NCBI GenBank assembly: GCA_045545735.1
Contig: JAZQBM010000010.1
Span: 174,554-238,553, forward strand
Direction of reading: 5' to 3'
DNA length: 64,000 bases
Origin: Fimenecus sp045545735
GTDB taxonomy: Bacteria > Bacillota > Clostridia > Oscillospirales > Acutalibacteraceae
Position 1 is the stretch's first letter. Each line of letters opens with the position of its first letter. Below are positions 1 to 8,144 of this stretch, piece after piece. Position numbers and translations under genes: made by a program. Under the pieces are notes generated by a model. The model saw nothing but the letters and a program-made list of their open reading frames with translations, did not search any database and had not been told where the DNA came from.

Positions 1-1
1 A

Positions 2-805
2 ATTGCAGTTTATTCCGGTAAAATCAAACGCGATTTAACAAGAAAGAAACTTTTTACTGACGAACTTGAACACGCAATAAGAAACAACGAACTTTCAGTT
101 GTTCTTCAACCGCAATATGAAACTAAAGACGGTAAAATCTGTGCTGCTGAAATGCTTGTAAGATGGAAAAAAGAAGACGGTACTTTTGTACCGCCGTCAG
201 AGTTTATTCCAATTGCTGAAGAAAGAGGTTTTATTAAAGACATTGACCGTTTTGTATTCCGCAAAGCCTGCACAATTCAACAAGATTTAGTTAAAAAAGG
301 ACTTGGCCCTATCAGCATTTCTGTTAACCTGTCACAGCAGACACTTCACGACCCTAAACTAATTGAAACTTATCTTAAGATTATTGAAGAAACAGGAGCT
401 GATATTTCTTACATTCACCTTGAAATTACTGAAACCACGTTCTTCAATAATAACAGAAGTTTCTTAAGAATTTTACGCAGACTTCACAAAGCCGGCTTTA
501 AAATTTTGCTTGACGATTTCGGAACCGGTTACTCTTCACTTATGCTTCTTAAATCAATGCCTATTGATGCGTTGAAACTTGACAAATCCTTTATTGACGA
601 TTACGAGCATCCACGCGGAAAGAACATTATTGAATGTGTTATTGAAATGACTAAAAAGCTTGATATTACTATTATAGCAGAAGGCATTGAAACCGCCGAG
701 CAATATGAATACATCAAAACACAGAATTGCGACGTTGTTCAAGGCTATCATTTCAGTTATCCGTTGGAATATCACAAGTTCTGTGATACGGTTGCCAACA
801 ACTAA
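2..805 (+). CDS. EAL-domain cyclic-di-GMP phosphodiesterase (5' end outside window)
   Basis: The reading frame is open from base 2, so the N-terminus lies outside the window; 267 residues are visible. They form an EAL domain, which hydrolyses the second messenger c-di-GMP to pGpG. The signature is E-M-L-V-R-W at about base 149 (EAL with Met in the middle). The usual metal and catalytic positions are present: SVNLS, LEITE, DDFGTGYSS, the Lys in LKLDKSF and AEGIET, ending with QGYHFSYPL. The domain therefore looks catalytically complete. Upstream sensor or GGDEF domains cannot be judged. The stop codon overlaps the stop of the convergent gerC-like gene. Confidence 0.9.
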   Translation: MAVYSGKIKRDLTRKKLFTDELEHAIRNNELSVVLQPQYETKDGKICAAEMLVRWKKEDGTFVPPSEFIPIAEERGFIKDIDRFVFRKACTIQQDLVKKGLGPISISVNLSQQTLHDPKLIETYLKIIEETGADISYIHLEITETTFFNNNRSFLRILRRLHKAGFKILLDDFGTGYSSLMLLKSMPIDALKLDKSFIDDYEHPRGKNIIECVIEMTKKLDITIIAEGIETAEQYEYIKTQNCDVVQGYHFSYPLEYHKFCDTVANN

Positions 806-1953
806 TAATCATTCAAGTATTCGTGACCCACACGTCTTATATTTAATTCAACATCGACTTCGTACAAACTGTTTTTCAGTACGGAGTCGATATTTTTTTC
901 GTTTTTACGGTAAAAATCTTTCTCACAAATATACAAAAGTCTTGCAAGTCCACAAGCATCGCTATCATATTTCTGATACAACGAATTAATTGTTGACTTT
1001 ATATTCTTTTCAACATATTCTTCGCCTTTTTTCTTGATTTGTTCAATTTCCTTTGATGACATTGCACTTGTAACGCCACCGCTGATTTCAGAAATATCTG
1101 CATCCATATAAACGCTTATTTTAAAAGTTGGAATATTATTTTCAAGGCTTACTTTTCTTTTGGTTTTTGATTTTACAATATTAAGTGCAACATTTGTACC
1201 TTTTCCGCCATCAAATGAAATTGCGGTATTATAAATTTCGTTGGAAAGCAGGTTTAGATATACAGTTTCATCTTTTGAAATGACTTCTCTGTACTCTGTA
1301 TTGTTAAAGAGTGCCGTACCTGTTACTTCAGCACTTTTTTCTTCACCTTTTTCCTGTAAAGAAAAAAGCGGTAAGGCAAAATCTTTTGTTGCAGAATTAT
1401 AACGATTAATAAGTTCGTAAAGTTGTGTAGCAAAAATTCTTGCATTATATTCATACGCTTCAATACTGTTTTCCAGATTTTCCGCACTTATATACTCATT
1501 ACCGTTTTTTGCTTCAAGTATTTCAGCGGCAGTTTTTTCAGCAGCAGCAATATAAACCGTTCCGCCATTTTCAACATCACGCACAAAAAAATCTATTACA
1601 TCGTCCATTTTTTCTTCTGTAATACTTTTGCCTATTAAAATAATCCTGTTTTGAGAATATAGCGGTATTTTACCTTCTTTTTCAGTCACCGTCTTTATTG
1701 CCGTATAAACCGTATCACCCGTCAGTTTATATACTTTAAGCGGTGGCTGTGACGCACCGTCCGACGAGGATGCCTCTGACGAGTTTGTGTCTATCACCTG
1801 AAGTGTGACGGTGTATGTGTCGTCATTTTCTAAATCTATACCTATTCCTTGAATTACAAGTCGGTTTCGTATATCTTTTTTATAGATTTCGTTTTCACTG
1901 AAAGTAAAAAAAGCAAGAACTATTGCAAGTACAATTATTAATACTCTACGCAT
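802..1953 (-). CDS. gerC: Ger(x)C family spore germination protein
   Basis: 383 residues. This is the third gene of a gerA-gerB-gerC operon; GerC proteins are normally lipoproteins on the outer face of the inner spore membrane and join GerA/GerB in the nutrient germinant receptor. The N-terminus is a hydrophobic segment (MRRVLIIVLAIVLAFFTF) followed directly by SENEIYKKDIRNR and QGIGID, the region matching the start of mature GerC proteins. The lipobox cysteine expected there is absent, so the protein appears to be held by an uncleaved signal anchor rather than by lipid. The rest has the alternating GerC pattern, including tandem Glu/Lys-rich C-terminal helices. The start overlaps the gerB-like gene by 8 bases. 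Confidence 0.85.
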   Translation of the reverse strand: MRRVLIIVLAIVLAFFTFSENEIYKKDIRNRLVIQGIGIDLENDDTYTVTLQVIDTNSSEASSSDGASQPPLKVYKLTGDTVYTAIKTVTEKEGKIPLYSQNRIILIGKSITEEKMDDVIDFFVRDVENGGTVYIAAAEKTAAEILEAKNGNEYISAENLENSIEAYEYNARIFATQLYELINRYNSATKDFALPLFSLQEKGEEKSAEVTGTALFNNTEYREVISKDETVYLNLLSNEIYNTAISFDGGKGTNVALNIVKSKTKRKVSLENNIPTFKISVYMDADISEISGGVTSAMSSKEIEQIKKKGEEYVEKNIKSTINSLYQKYDSDACGLARLLYICEKDFYRKNEKNIDSVLKNSLYEVDVELNIRRVGHEYLNDY

Positions 1954-3025
1954 TTTTCACCTTTCCCCTTTTCGATAAAAACAACATAATAAGTGGAATC
2001 AAGAATGCAGTAATTCCCGTAATTATTATTTTAATTGATGAACTGTCAACAATGGAAAATCTTTCAATTTCACCCGCAATAATAAGATTTGCAACTATTG
2101 AAAGCCCGCCGATTACCACAAGATAGTTGACTTTTTTGAATTTTGGAAACTCCTTATAAAGAATATCTGCCTGCAAGAAAATAAGCAAAGATGCTTTAAT
2201 GAATGCACACATAATCCACACACTTGTAAATATAGCGTCAAGACGGTCAAACATTGCAAACTCAGCAAGACTTGCAAGAGTGTGAAACGGGAACAACTGA
2301 GTTCCGGCAAAGTTGCCCATAATTGAGCCGGCAAAGAAGAAAAATATTGCCATTAATAAAGTTTGTGATAACAGCCACACAAAAAAGCCTTTTTTAACAT
2401 TTCCGTTGACCTTTGGTAGTGCTATTGCAATCATTGCATATTCCACAGTCTGTCCTACTGAGTCGACTGCTGTTTTAACCACAGGCATTACACCATTGTA
2501 AAACACGGGAGAAAGGTTCAATAAATCAACTTTATCAACCAAAGCACATAAAATGAAAATAATTGCGGGAATTACAAGCACAGCAGAAAGAACTGAACTT
2601 CTGCCTAACGCTTCAAATCCTAAATACGCACCGTAACAACAAAAAATTATTACAAATATCAACATAAAATTAACATTGGTTTCAGGAAAAACAACCGTAC
2701 CCGTAAACACGTCAAGTCGTGCAATTGTTATTACCGTAAAATAAAAAAATGCAATTATATAAAAAATTGAAATGCCTTTTGATAACTTTGGTGAGCGTTC
2801 ACGTGCAATATCAAGTAAATTCTTATCATTATACTTTTTATGAAGAAAATATATGGGTAGCATTATTAATGTTCCAAATACAATTCTGAATATTGGTTGC
2901 ACCAACATATCAGAAAGTCTTACATCTTTTGTATATGATGAAACATACGTAACTGTTGTAAGTGTCCTGCTTAAAAACAACATCACATAAAATTGAAAAG
3001 CACTGATTTTTCCTTTGGTAATCAT
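1946..3025 (-). CDS. gerB: GerB-type spore germination permease (APC superfamily)
   Basis: 359 residues, about ten hydrophobic segments, of the GerAB/endospore germination permease family, the membrane subunit thought to bind the germinant in nutrient receptors. The N-terminus after ITKGKISAFQFYVM runs straight into transmembrane helices and the C-terminus ends in basic residues. I chose the ATG at 3025 because GGAG lies eight bases upstream; a TTG at 3046 would lie inside the gerA-like gene without a good ribosome binding site. The start immediately follows the gerA-like stop and the end overlaps gerC, so the three genes should be cotranslated. Confidence 0.88.
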   Translation of the reverse strand: MITKGKISAFQFYVMLFLSRTLTTVTYVSSYTKDVRLSDMLVQPIFRIVFGTLIMLPIYFLHKKYNDKNLLDIARERSPKLSKGISIFYIIAFFYFTVITIARLDVFTGTVVFPETNVNFMLIFVIIFCCYGAYLGFEALGRSSVLSAVLVIPAIIFILCALVDKVDLLNLSPVFYNGVMPVVKTAVDSVGQTVEYAMIAIALPKVNGNVKKGFFVWLLSQTLLMAIFFFFAGSIMGNFAGTQLFPFHTLASLAEFAMFDRLDAIFTSVWIMCAFIKASLLIFLQADILYKEFPKFKKVNYLVVIGGLSIVANLIIAGEIERFSIVDSSSIKIIITGITAFLIPLIMLFLSKRGKVKNA

Positions 3026-3026
3026 T

Positions 3027-4532
3027 TTATTTCTCCATTTTGTCAATTAACATACTGCGTTTGCCCAATTTTCTCCAATCTGCACGAAGAATAAAGTCAC
3101 GCCACGCACCAAGTTTTGTGGGTGACATTGGTGAAGTAAAGGGAACACCGTAAGGGTTTATCGCTGACGCATTTATAAGCACAACAGCAAAACTTAACAT
3201 TATACCGTAAAGCCCCGAAAGTCCGCCGATAATTATAAAAGCAAATCTTAATACTGCAACAGGCTCGTAAAGAGTGGAAACCACAAATGAACTTACTGCA
3301 GTAAGTCCCACCACAATTATCATTGGTGCTGAAACTATACCTGCTGTTACTGCGGATTCACCAATTACCAACGCACCTACAATAGAAATTGCATGACCTA
3401 CCGTTTTAGGCATACGAAGTCCTGCCTCACGAACAATTTCATAAACAAGATGAATAAACAACGCTTCAATCATTATGGGCAACGGTGTTCGGCTCTCCTG
3501 CCCCGTAATTCCAAAAATCATAGTTTCAGGAATAATTTCCTGATGAAAGGTGCATACCGCAACATAAAGTCCCGGTAAAAATACGCTAAACAAGAACGAA
3601 ACAATTTTTAAAAGCCGTATAAATGTTGCGTAATATGGTCGTTTAAGATAATCGTCAAGAGAATGAAAATGCTCAATAAAAAGATATGGCACAATTATAG
3701 CATTGGGTGTACCATCAACTATTATACATATTTTGCCTTCTGCCATTTTTGCAGTGACAACATCAGGTCTTTCAGTAAAACCAACACCGCTGAAAATTGA
3801 CGGGTGTTTTGCATCTAAAAAAGATTGCAAATACCCTGCACCAAGAACAGTATCAAGTTCCGCATTTTTTAGTTTTTTCAACACATTATCGAGTATTTTT
3901 TGGTTAACGCGGTCTGACATATAACAAACACACGCACGCGTTTTTGAAGTTGTGCCCATTTCAATGGTTTCAATTTTAAAAACAGGACTTCTTACACGAC
4001 GGCGAAGCATTGTAATATTATCTTTAAAACTTTCAACAAACCCCTCGCGAGAGCCACGTTCCTGCATTTCGGTATTCGGCTCAAGTGGTGTTCTTTTCGG
4101 GAACTTTTGCACACCAAAAAGCACCGCAAAACGCGAGCCGTCACAGAACATAACAAGATTACCTGAAATAAGTTCCGCAATCGCCTTATCCAAATCATTT
4201 GTAATAGACTTATCAATACTTGCGGACACTCTGTCGGCGGCGTCATAAATGACTTTATCGTCTTTAATATGTGAAAAATCCGCATTTATAATAGGATTCA
4301 TAATCTGTTCAGTTATAAGCAAACTGTCACACATTCCGTCAAGCATAACAAACACAAAATTTTTATCAGATACTGTGCAGTTTCTGTATTTCACATCAAA
4401 ACTATTGCCGAGTTGTGACTTGAAATATCTTACATTGAACTGCAAATCCGTACTTATATCAGTTTTCTGCTGACTTGCATTATCGTCCATTGTTATTTCG
4501 TCCACTTTTTTCTGAAACCAATTGTTTTCCAT
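3027..4532 (-). CDS. gerA: GerA-type spore germination protein
   Basis: 501 residues of the GerA family (GerAA/GerKA/GerBA), first subunit of the nutrient germinant receptor in the inner spore membrane. The N-terminal half is soluble (NVRYFKSQLGNSFDVKYR, VMLDGMCDSLL). It is followed by the family region around residues 185-300 (FKIETIEMGTTSKTRACV, FTERPDVVTAKMAEG), then several membrane helices. The conserved GQESRTPLPIMIEALFIHLV and RMPKTVGHAISIVGALVIG stretches are present. ATG at 4532 is preferred over the ATG at 4544 because GGTGAT precedes it. It is divergent from the DUF421 gene. Confidence 0.92.
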   Translation of the reverse strand: MENNWFQKKVDEITMDDNASQQKTDISTDLQFNVRYFKSQLGNSFDVKYRNCTVSDKNFVFVMLDGMCDSLLITEQIMNPIINADFSHIKDDKVIYDAADRVSASIDKSITNDLDKAIAELISGNLVMFCDGSRFAVLFGVQKFPKRTPLEPNTEMQERGSREGFVESFKDNITMLRRRVRSPVFKIETIEMGTTSKTRACVCYMSDRVNQKILDNVLKKLKNAELDTVLGAGYLQSFLDAKHPSIFSGVGFTERPDVVTAKMAEGKICIIVDGTPNAIIVPYLFIEHFHSLDDYLKRPYYATFIRLLKIVSFLFSVFLPGLYVAVCTFHQEIIPETMIFGITGQESRTPLPIMIEALFIHLVYEIVREAGLRMPKTVGHAISIVGALVIGESAVTAGIVSAPMIIVVGLTAVSSFVVSTLYEPVAVLRFAFIIIGGLSGLYGIMLSFAVVLINASAINPYGVPFTSPMSPTKLGAWRDFILRADWRKLGKRSMLIDKMEK

Positions 4533-4572
4533 AATAATCACCATTTTTAGAATTGCCTTAAAATGCAGTAAT

Positions 4573-4584
4573 ATTCTGCAGAAT
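4573..4584. promoter_or_regulatory. 12-bp perfect palindrome between divergent genes
   Basis: ATTCTGCAGAAT lies midway between the divergent gerA-like and DUF421 starts, in a gap of only about 80 bases, and is followed by a partial copy (CTGGCAGAATAT). It could be an operator for one or both genes. I could not recognise a convincing sigma-G or sigma-A promoter in the gap. Confidence 0.35.
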
Positions 4585-4611
4585 CTGGCAGAATATATAA
4601 ATGGTGATTTT

Positions 4612-5286
4612 ATGTTTATTACTTTAATAAGAATGATTATTCTTTATGTAGTTGCAATTGCAAGTGTTCGAATAATGGGAAAAAGACAAATCGGTGAACT
4701 TCAGCCAACCGAGCTTGTTATAACCTTATTGCTTTCAGAAATAATTGCAATACCTATTCAAGATAATACAATTCCAATTTTCAACACACTTATTGCAGTA
4801 TTTTTGCTTGTAGGCTTTGAAATTTTTGCCTCTATATTAAATATGAAAAGCGTAAAATTCCGCACGCTTATTCAAGGACATCCGTTAATTGTTATTAATG
4901 ACGGAGTTATAAACCAAGACCTTATAAAGCAACTGCGTTTTACTGTTGACGACATATTAGAAGCACTCAGGCAAAAAGATGTTTTTGATATTTCACAAGT
5001 TCAATACGCTATTATTGAAACAAACGGACAGATGAGTGTGCTTTTAAAACCCGAATACGAACCTGTAATCCGTAGCGATTTAGAGTTAAATCCGCAACAG
5101 ACAAAACTACAATGTCTTGTTATAGCTGATGGCGAAATGGTTTCACAGGATTTTGATATTTGCCAGACTAACGAACAAGAACTTTCTAAAATTATAAAAA
5201 AGGAAAATACTAAACTTGAGAACATCTTATTAATGACTATAGACAAAAACGGAAACAAAAATATTATTAAAAAGGAGCAACAATGA
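4612..5286 (+). CDS. DUF421 (YetF-family) membrane protein
   Basis: 224 residues. N-terminal membrane helices are followed by the highly conserved RIMGKRQIGELQPTELVITL motif, another membrane segment and the soluble DUF421/YetF C-terminal domain (HPLIVINDGVI, ALRQKDVFDISQVQYAI). The biochemical function of this family is not established; members are common in spore formers. ATG at 4612 has GGTGAT just upstream; an in-frame ATG at 4522 would overlap the gerA-like start and lacks such a site. The last four bases overlap the next gene (ATGA), implying translational coupling. Confidence 0.85.
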   Translation: MFITLIRMIILYVVAIASVRIMGKRQIGELQPTELVITLLLSEIIAIPIQDNTIPIFNTLIAVFLLVGFEIFASILNMKSVKFRTLIQGHPLIVINDGVINQDLIKQLRFTVDDILEALRQKDVFDISQVQYAIIETNGQMSVLLKPEYEPVIRSDLELNPQQTKLQCLVIADGEMVSQDFDICQTNEQELSKIIKKENTKLENILLMTIDKNGNKNIIKKEQQ

Positions 5287-5663
5287 AACGAATTATAATT
5301 GCACTAATCGCAATTTCTTTAGCAATAGCACTTTCATTTGTAGGATTTTTTTCAGTACAAAAAACTTGCGACAAATTAGAAAACAAACTTGTTGAAATCT
5401 GCAAAGTCGCACAAAATCAAGATTCTGAATTAGCATTGAAGAAAACCGAAGAATTGATTGTTCTTTGGGATGAAATTCACGGAGTTATTGAGTCCTTTGT
5501 TAATCATAACGAAACAGACAAATTAGAAGAAACAATAAGAAATCTCCCCACATTTGCCCTTGAAGGCAATATGGAGAGATTGTATCAACAAGCTGATTTG
5601 GCTATTGACGAGTTAGGACAGATAGTCCGTAACGAAAAACCAATTATCAGTAACATCTTGTAA
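5283..5663 (+). CDS. DUF4363 family protein
   Basis: 126 residues: an N-terminal membrane anchor (about residues 3-24) and a helical, Glu/Lys-rich extracytoplasmic domain. Short DUF4363 proteins are typical downstream partners of DUF421 genes, and the overlapping start supports this. Function unknown. The stop codon is directly adjacent to the stop of the convergent sialidase-like gene, with no base between them. Confidence 0.75.
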   Translation: MKRIIIALIAISLAIALSFVGFFSVQKTCDKLENKLVEICKVAQNQDSELALKKTEELIVLWDEIHGVIESFVNHNETDKLEETIRNLPTFALEGNMERLYQQADLAIDELGQIVRNEKPIISNIL

Positions 5664-6950
5664 TTATTTTATTAACTTTTCAACGTCAGAAAGTTTAATG
5701 CGTTTTGATACGATAAAAGTTTTCCTTTTCTGCTTACCTTTATCTGTATCATATTTACCTTCTGCCTTTTCTTCAGGCGAGAAAATACCATAAGATGAAG
5801 TAACAATTGTACCGTCATTTAACACCACGTTACCACAGTAGCCTGTGTCAGCATTTGCAACAATTGACGGTTCTTTTTGATGGTCAAGATATGTATGAGC
5901 AATTTTAATTCTATACTGCCCTTCTCTGCCGTTTTTAAGGTCATCATAAGTACCTACCCAAGCAATCCAACCTTCAGAATACCAATTCTTTTCACCGCCA
6001 ATTTTACGCATTTGTTTAACACGTTTTCGGTCACGCTCAATTGAACGAAATGTAATAAAAAGTCTGCCGTCATCAGTATATTCTGCTTTATGTCGCTCAC
6101 CATTAAGTGCAAATGGTGCTTCAACAGGTCTTGACCAAGTCTTGCCCTCATCCTGCGAAAAGATTAAAAGGCTTGTGCAAGTCTTTTTGTTGCAACGGGC
6201 AATAAGACAAAGTTCGTCACCTTTACCCATATCTGAACGAACACACTCAACTTCACAGATGCCTGCGTATGTTTCAATTTCACGATACTGTGAAAGATAC
6301 GGTTCAGGTTTTGACCAATTGTATTCGCCATTCTCGTTAAAAGTGAGAATGGTTTTATAGTTTATAAATCTATGGTCGTGGAAAATACCCATCCATTTAT
6401 CAACAAATTCGCCGTTTTCTTTAAGACGTGTAAGTGATGCCATTGCAACGATAGGGATTGTTGGCATTTCGCTGTCATTATCCCAAACTCGTTTAAATTC
6501 AGTCCAAGTCTTACCCTCATCAAGAGAAATTGAGCTGTTAAAGCCACCCGGAGTTGACATTCCGGGCCATTTTGAGTTTGCAGAAACAAGAATTAATTTC
6601 TCGTCACCGTTTTTAAACTGCAAACGGTAAACCGTTGGTGTTTCAAGAGATTTTTCCCACGATTTCGGTGGGTTTTCAATTTCTTTATCATAAGAAATAC
6701 CACCATTATCGCTGATTTTTGAAAGCACCGCACCTTTTCCGTGCCCCTTTGGGTAAAATGTTAAAATATCGCCATTATTAAGGAGTACAGAATCGGGGTG
6801 TCCAAAATACCCTGTGCTATCATCAACTATGGTATTTTCAAAAAGATATTCTAATTCTTCAGGTGTATTTTGTGGTTTTACACTTAAATCCACCTGAGGA
6901 ATTTTATAATACCCTGTTTTTTTAGGAAATGGTTTTTTCTTGAATAACAT
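5664..6950 (-). CDS. Sialidase-like (BNR/Asp-box) protein, apparently cytoplasmic
   Basis: 428 residues with a beta-propeller pattern. Two clear Asp-box motifs are visible (SLDEGKTW near residue 160 and SQDEGKTW near residue 275) plus a weaker one (SDNGGISYD). Arginines typical of the sialidase fold occur in LIARCN and ITFRSIERD. There is no signal peptide or membrane anchor, so it should act in the cytosol on an imported sugar or glycoconjugate. The ATG at 6950 has GGAAG upstream and sits two bases after the ROK kinase stop; TTG at 6965 is less likely. The true substrate is unknown; exo-alpha-sialidase is the family label, not a demonstrated activity. Confidence 0.7.
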   Translation of the reverse strand: MLFKKKPFPKKTGYYKIPQVDLSVKPQNTPEELEYLFENTIVDDSTGYFGHPDSVLLNNGDILTFYPKGHGKGAVLSKISDNGGISYDKEIENPPKSWEKSLETPTVYRLQFKNGDEKLILVSANSKWPGMSTPGGFNSSISLDEGKTWTEFKRVWDNDSEMPTIPIVAMASLTRLKENGEFVDKWMGIFHDHRFINYKTILTFNENGEYNWSKPEPYLSQYREIETYAGICEVECVRSDMGKGDELCLIARCNKKTCTSLLIFSQDEGKTWSRPVEAPFALNGERHKAEYTDDGRLFITFRSIERDRKRVKQMRKIGGEKNWYSEGWIAWVGTYDDLKNGREGQYRIKIAHTYLDHQKEPSIVANADTGYCGNVVLNDGTIVTSSYGIFSPEEKAEGKYDTDKGKQKRKTFIVSKRIKLSDVEKLIK

Positions 6951-6952
6951 AA

Positions 6953-7858
6953 TTATTTCTTCCAAATCTTAAGACGCTCACTTGCAAGCCAAGCCGCACC
7001 AAGCATACCAGCCTTGTTGCGAAGTTGTGCTTTTTCAATTCTTACGTGCTTATAGTTTGTCTCAAGCTGTGCGTCAACTTTTTCGCGAATGTCACGAATA
7101 AGCATATCTTCTGACATAATACCGCCACCAAGCACAATGAGTGATGGATTGAAAATGTAGCAAAGATTACGAAGACCTAATGCGATTTCATCTTCCCATT
7201 TATCAATTTCTTCCATAATTATAGGATTTTTAAGATTTTCAGGCTCGAAAATCTCTCTACCATTCATAGGTTTGCCCATACGTTCTGAAACTGATGTTGT
7301 GAACACGCGACAAGCCGCATAAGCCTCATAACAACCTATTCTGCCACAAGTACAAGGTCTGCCGTCTTTATGAGTTGCCATATGACCGAACTCACCGCCT
7401 GCATATTTTGAGCCACGGTAAACATCACCGTTGATATAGATACAACCACCAACACCTGTACCATAAGTAAGGCAAAGGAAATCGCTTTCCCCTTTTGCTG
7501 CACCGAAATGTGCTTCGCCGATTGCTGCACAGTTTACATCGTTGTCAACTGCAACGGGTACATTAAATTCTTTTTCAAATGTACCACGAAGGTCTGAATG
7601 GTTATAATTTGGAATATTACCAACACCGTCATGAATAACGCCATTTGCAAAGTCAACCTGACCTGCTGTTGAAATACCGATTGCGTCATATTGACCTTCA
7701 TATTCTTTAAGTTTTGCTTCCATAGCACGCATTACCATATTATCGGTATCTTTGTATGTGTTTGTTGGAAATTCTTCTGAGAAAAGAACCTCAAAATTTT
7801 CGTCAACTATACCGAACTTAATAGCAGTACCACCAACATCAAAAACTATAAATTTCAT
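6953..7858 (-). CDS. ROK family sugar kinase / glucokinase-like protein
   Basis: 301 residues. It shows the N-terminal phosphate loop (FDVGGTAIKFGIV), the ROK motif region GTGVGGCIYINGDVYRG, the EFGHM histidine, and the zinc-binding CTCGRIGCYE. There is no N-terminal helix-turn-helix, so it is a kinase and not a ROK repressor. It is likely to phosphorylate glucose, N-acetylmannosamine or a similar aldose; its place upstream of a sialidase-like gene makes an N-acetylmannosamine kinase role possible but unproven. ATG at 7858 follows AAGGAGA. No gene lies in the 286 bases upstream. Confidence 0.85.
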   Translation of the reverse strand: MKFIVFDVGGTAIKFGIVDENFEVLFSEEFPTNTYKDTDNMVMRAMEAKLKEYEGQYDAIGISTAGQVDFANGVIHDGVGNIPNYNHSDLRGTFEKEFNVPVAVDNDVNCAAIGEAHFGAAKGESDFLCLTYGTGVGGCIYINGDVYRGSKYAGGEFGHMATHKDGRPCTCGRIGCYEAYAACRVFTTSVSERMGKPMNGREIFEPENLKNPIIMEEIDKWEDEIALGLRNLCYIFNPSLIVLGGGIMSEDMLIRDIREKVDAQLETNYKHVRIEKAQLRNKAGMLGAAWLASERLKIWKK

Positions 7859-8144
7859 ATAATTAATCTCCTTACCATTTGATAGCATTTACAAACTATA
7901 TATAATTAAACTAATTATATAGTATTTTTTGTTTTTTTACAATATTAAATGAAAAAAAGTTATCCGAACAAATCAAATTCAATTACTCGTCAAAAAATGC
8001 AGTGTTTTTTTGTATAAATTGTTAATTTTTCAAATTGGACTTGTATATTTCTTTAAAATAGTATAAAATAGACACGTTAATGTGAAAAAGTGTATTACTT
8101 TTTGCATTTTATCGTAAAAATGTTTGTAAAGGTGGTTTTTCCCA

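Noticed and set aside
1423..1638. Short plus-strand frames within the gerC-like gene
   Set aside because: Composition mirrors the complementary coding strand, with no start signals; typical antisense shadows.
7859..8144. Promoter or small gene in the gap before the PrsA-like gene
   Set aside because: Only poor -35/-10 matches and no reading frame with a ribosome binding site were found.
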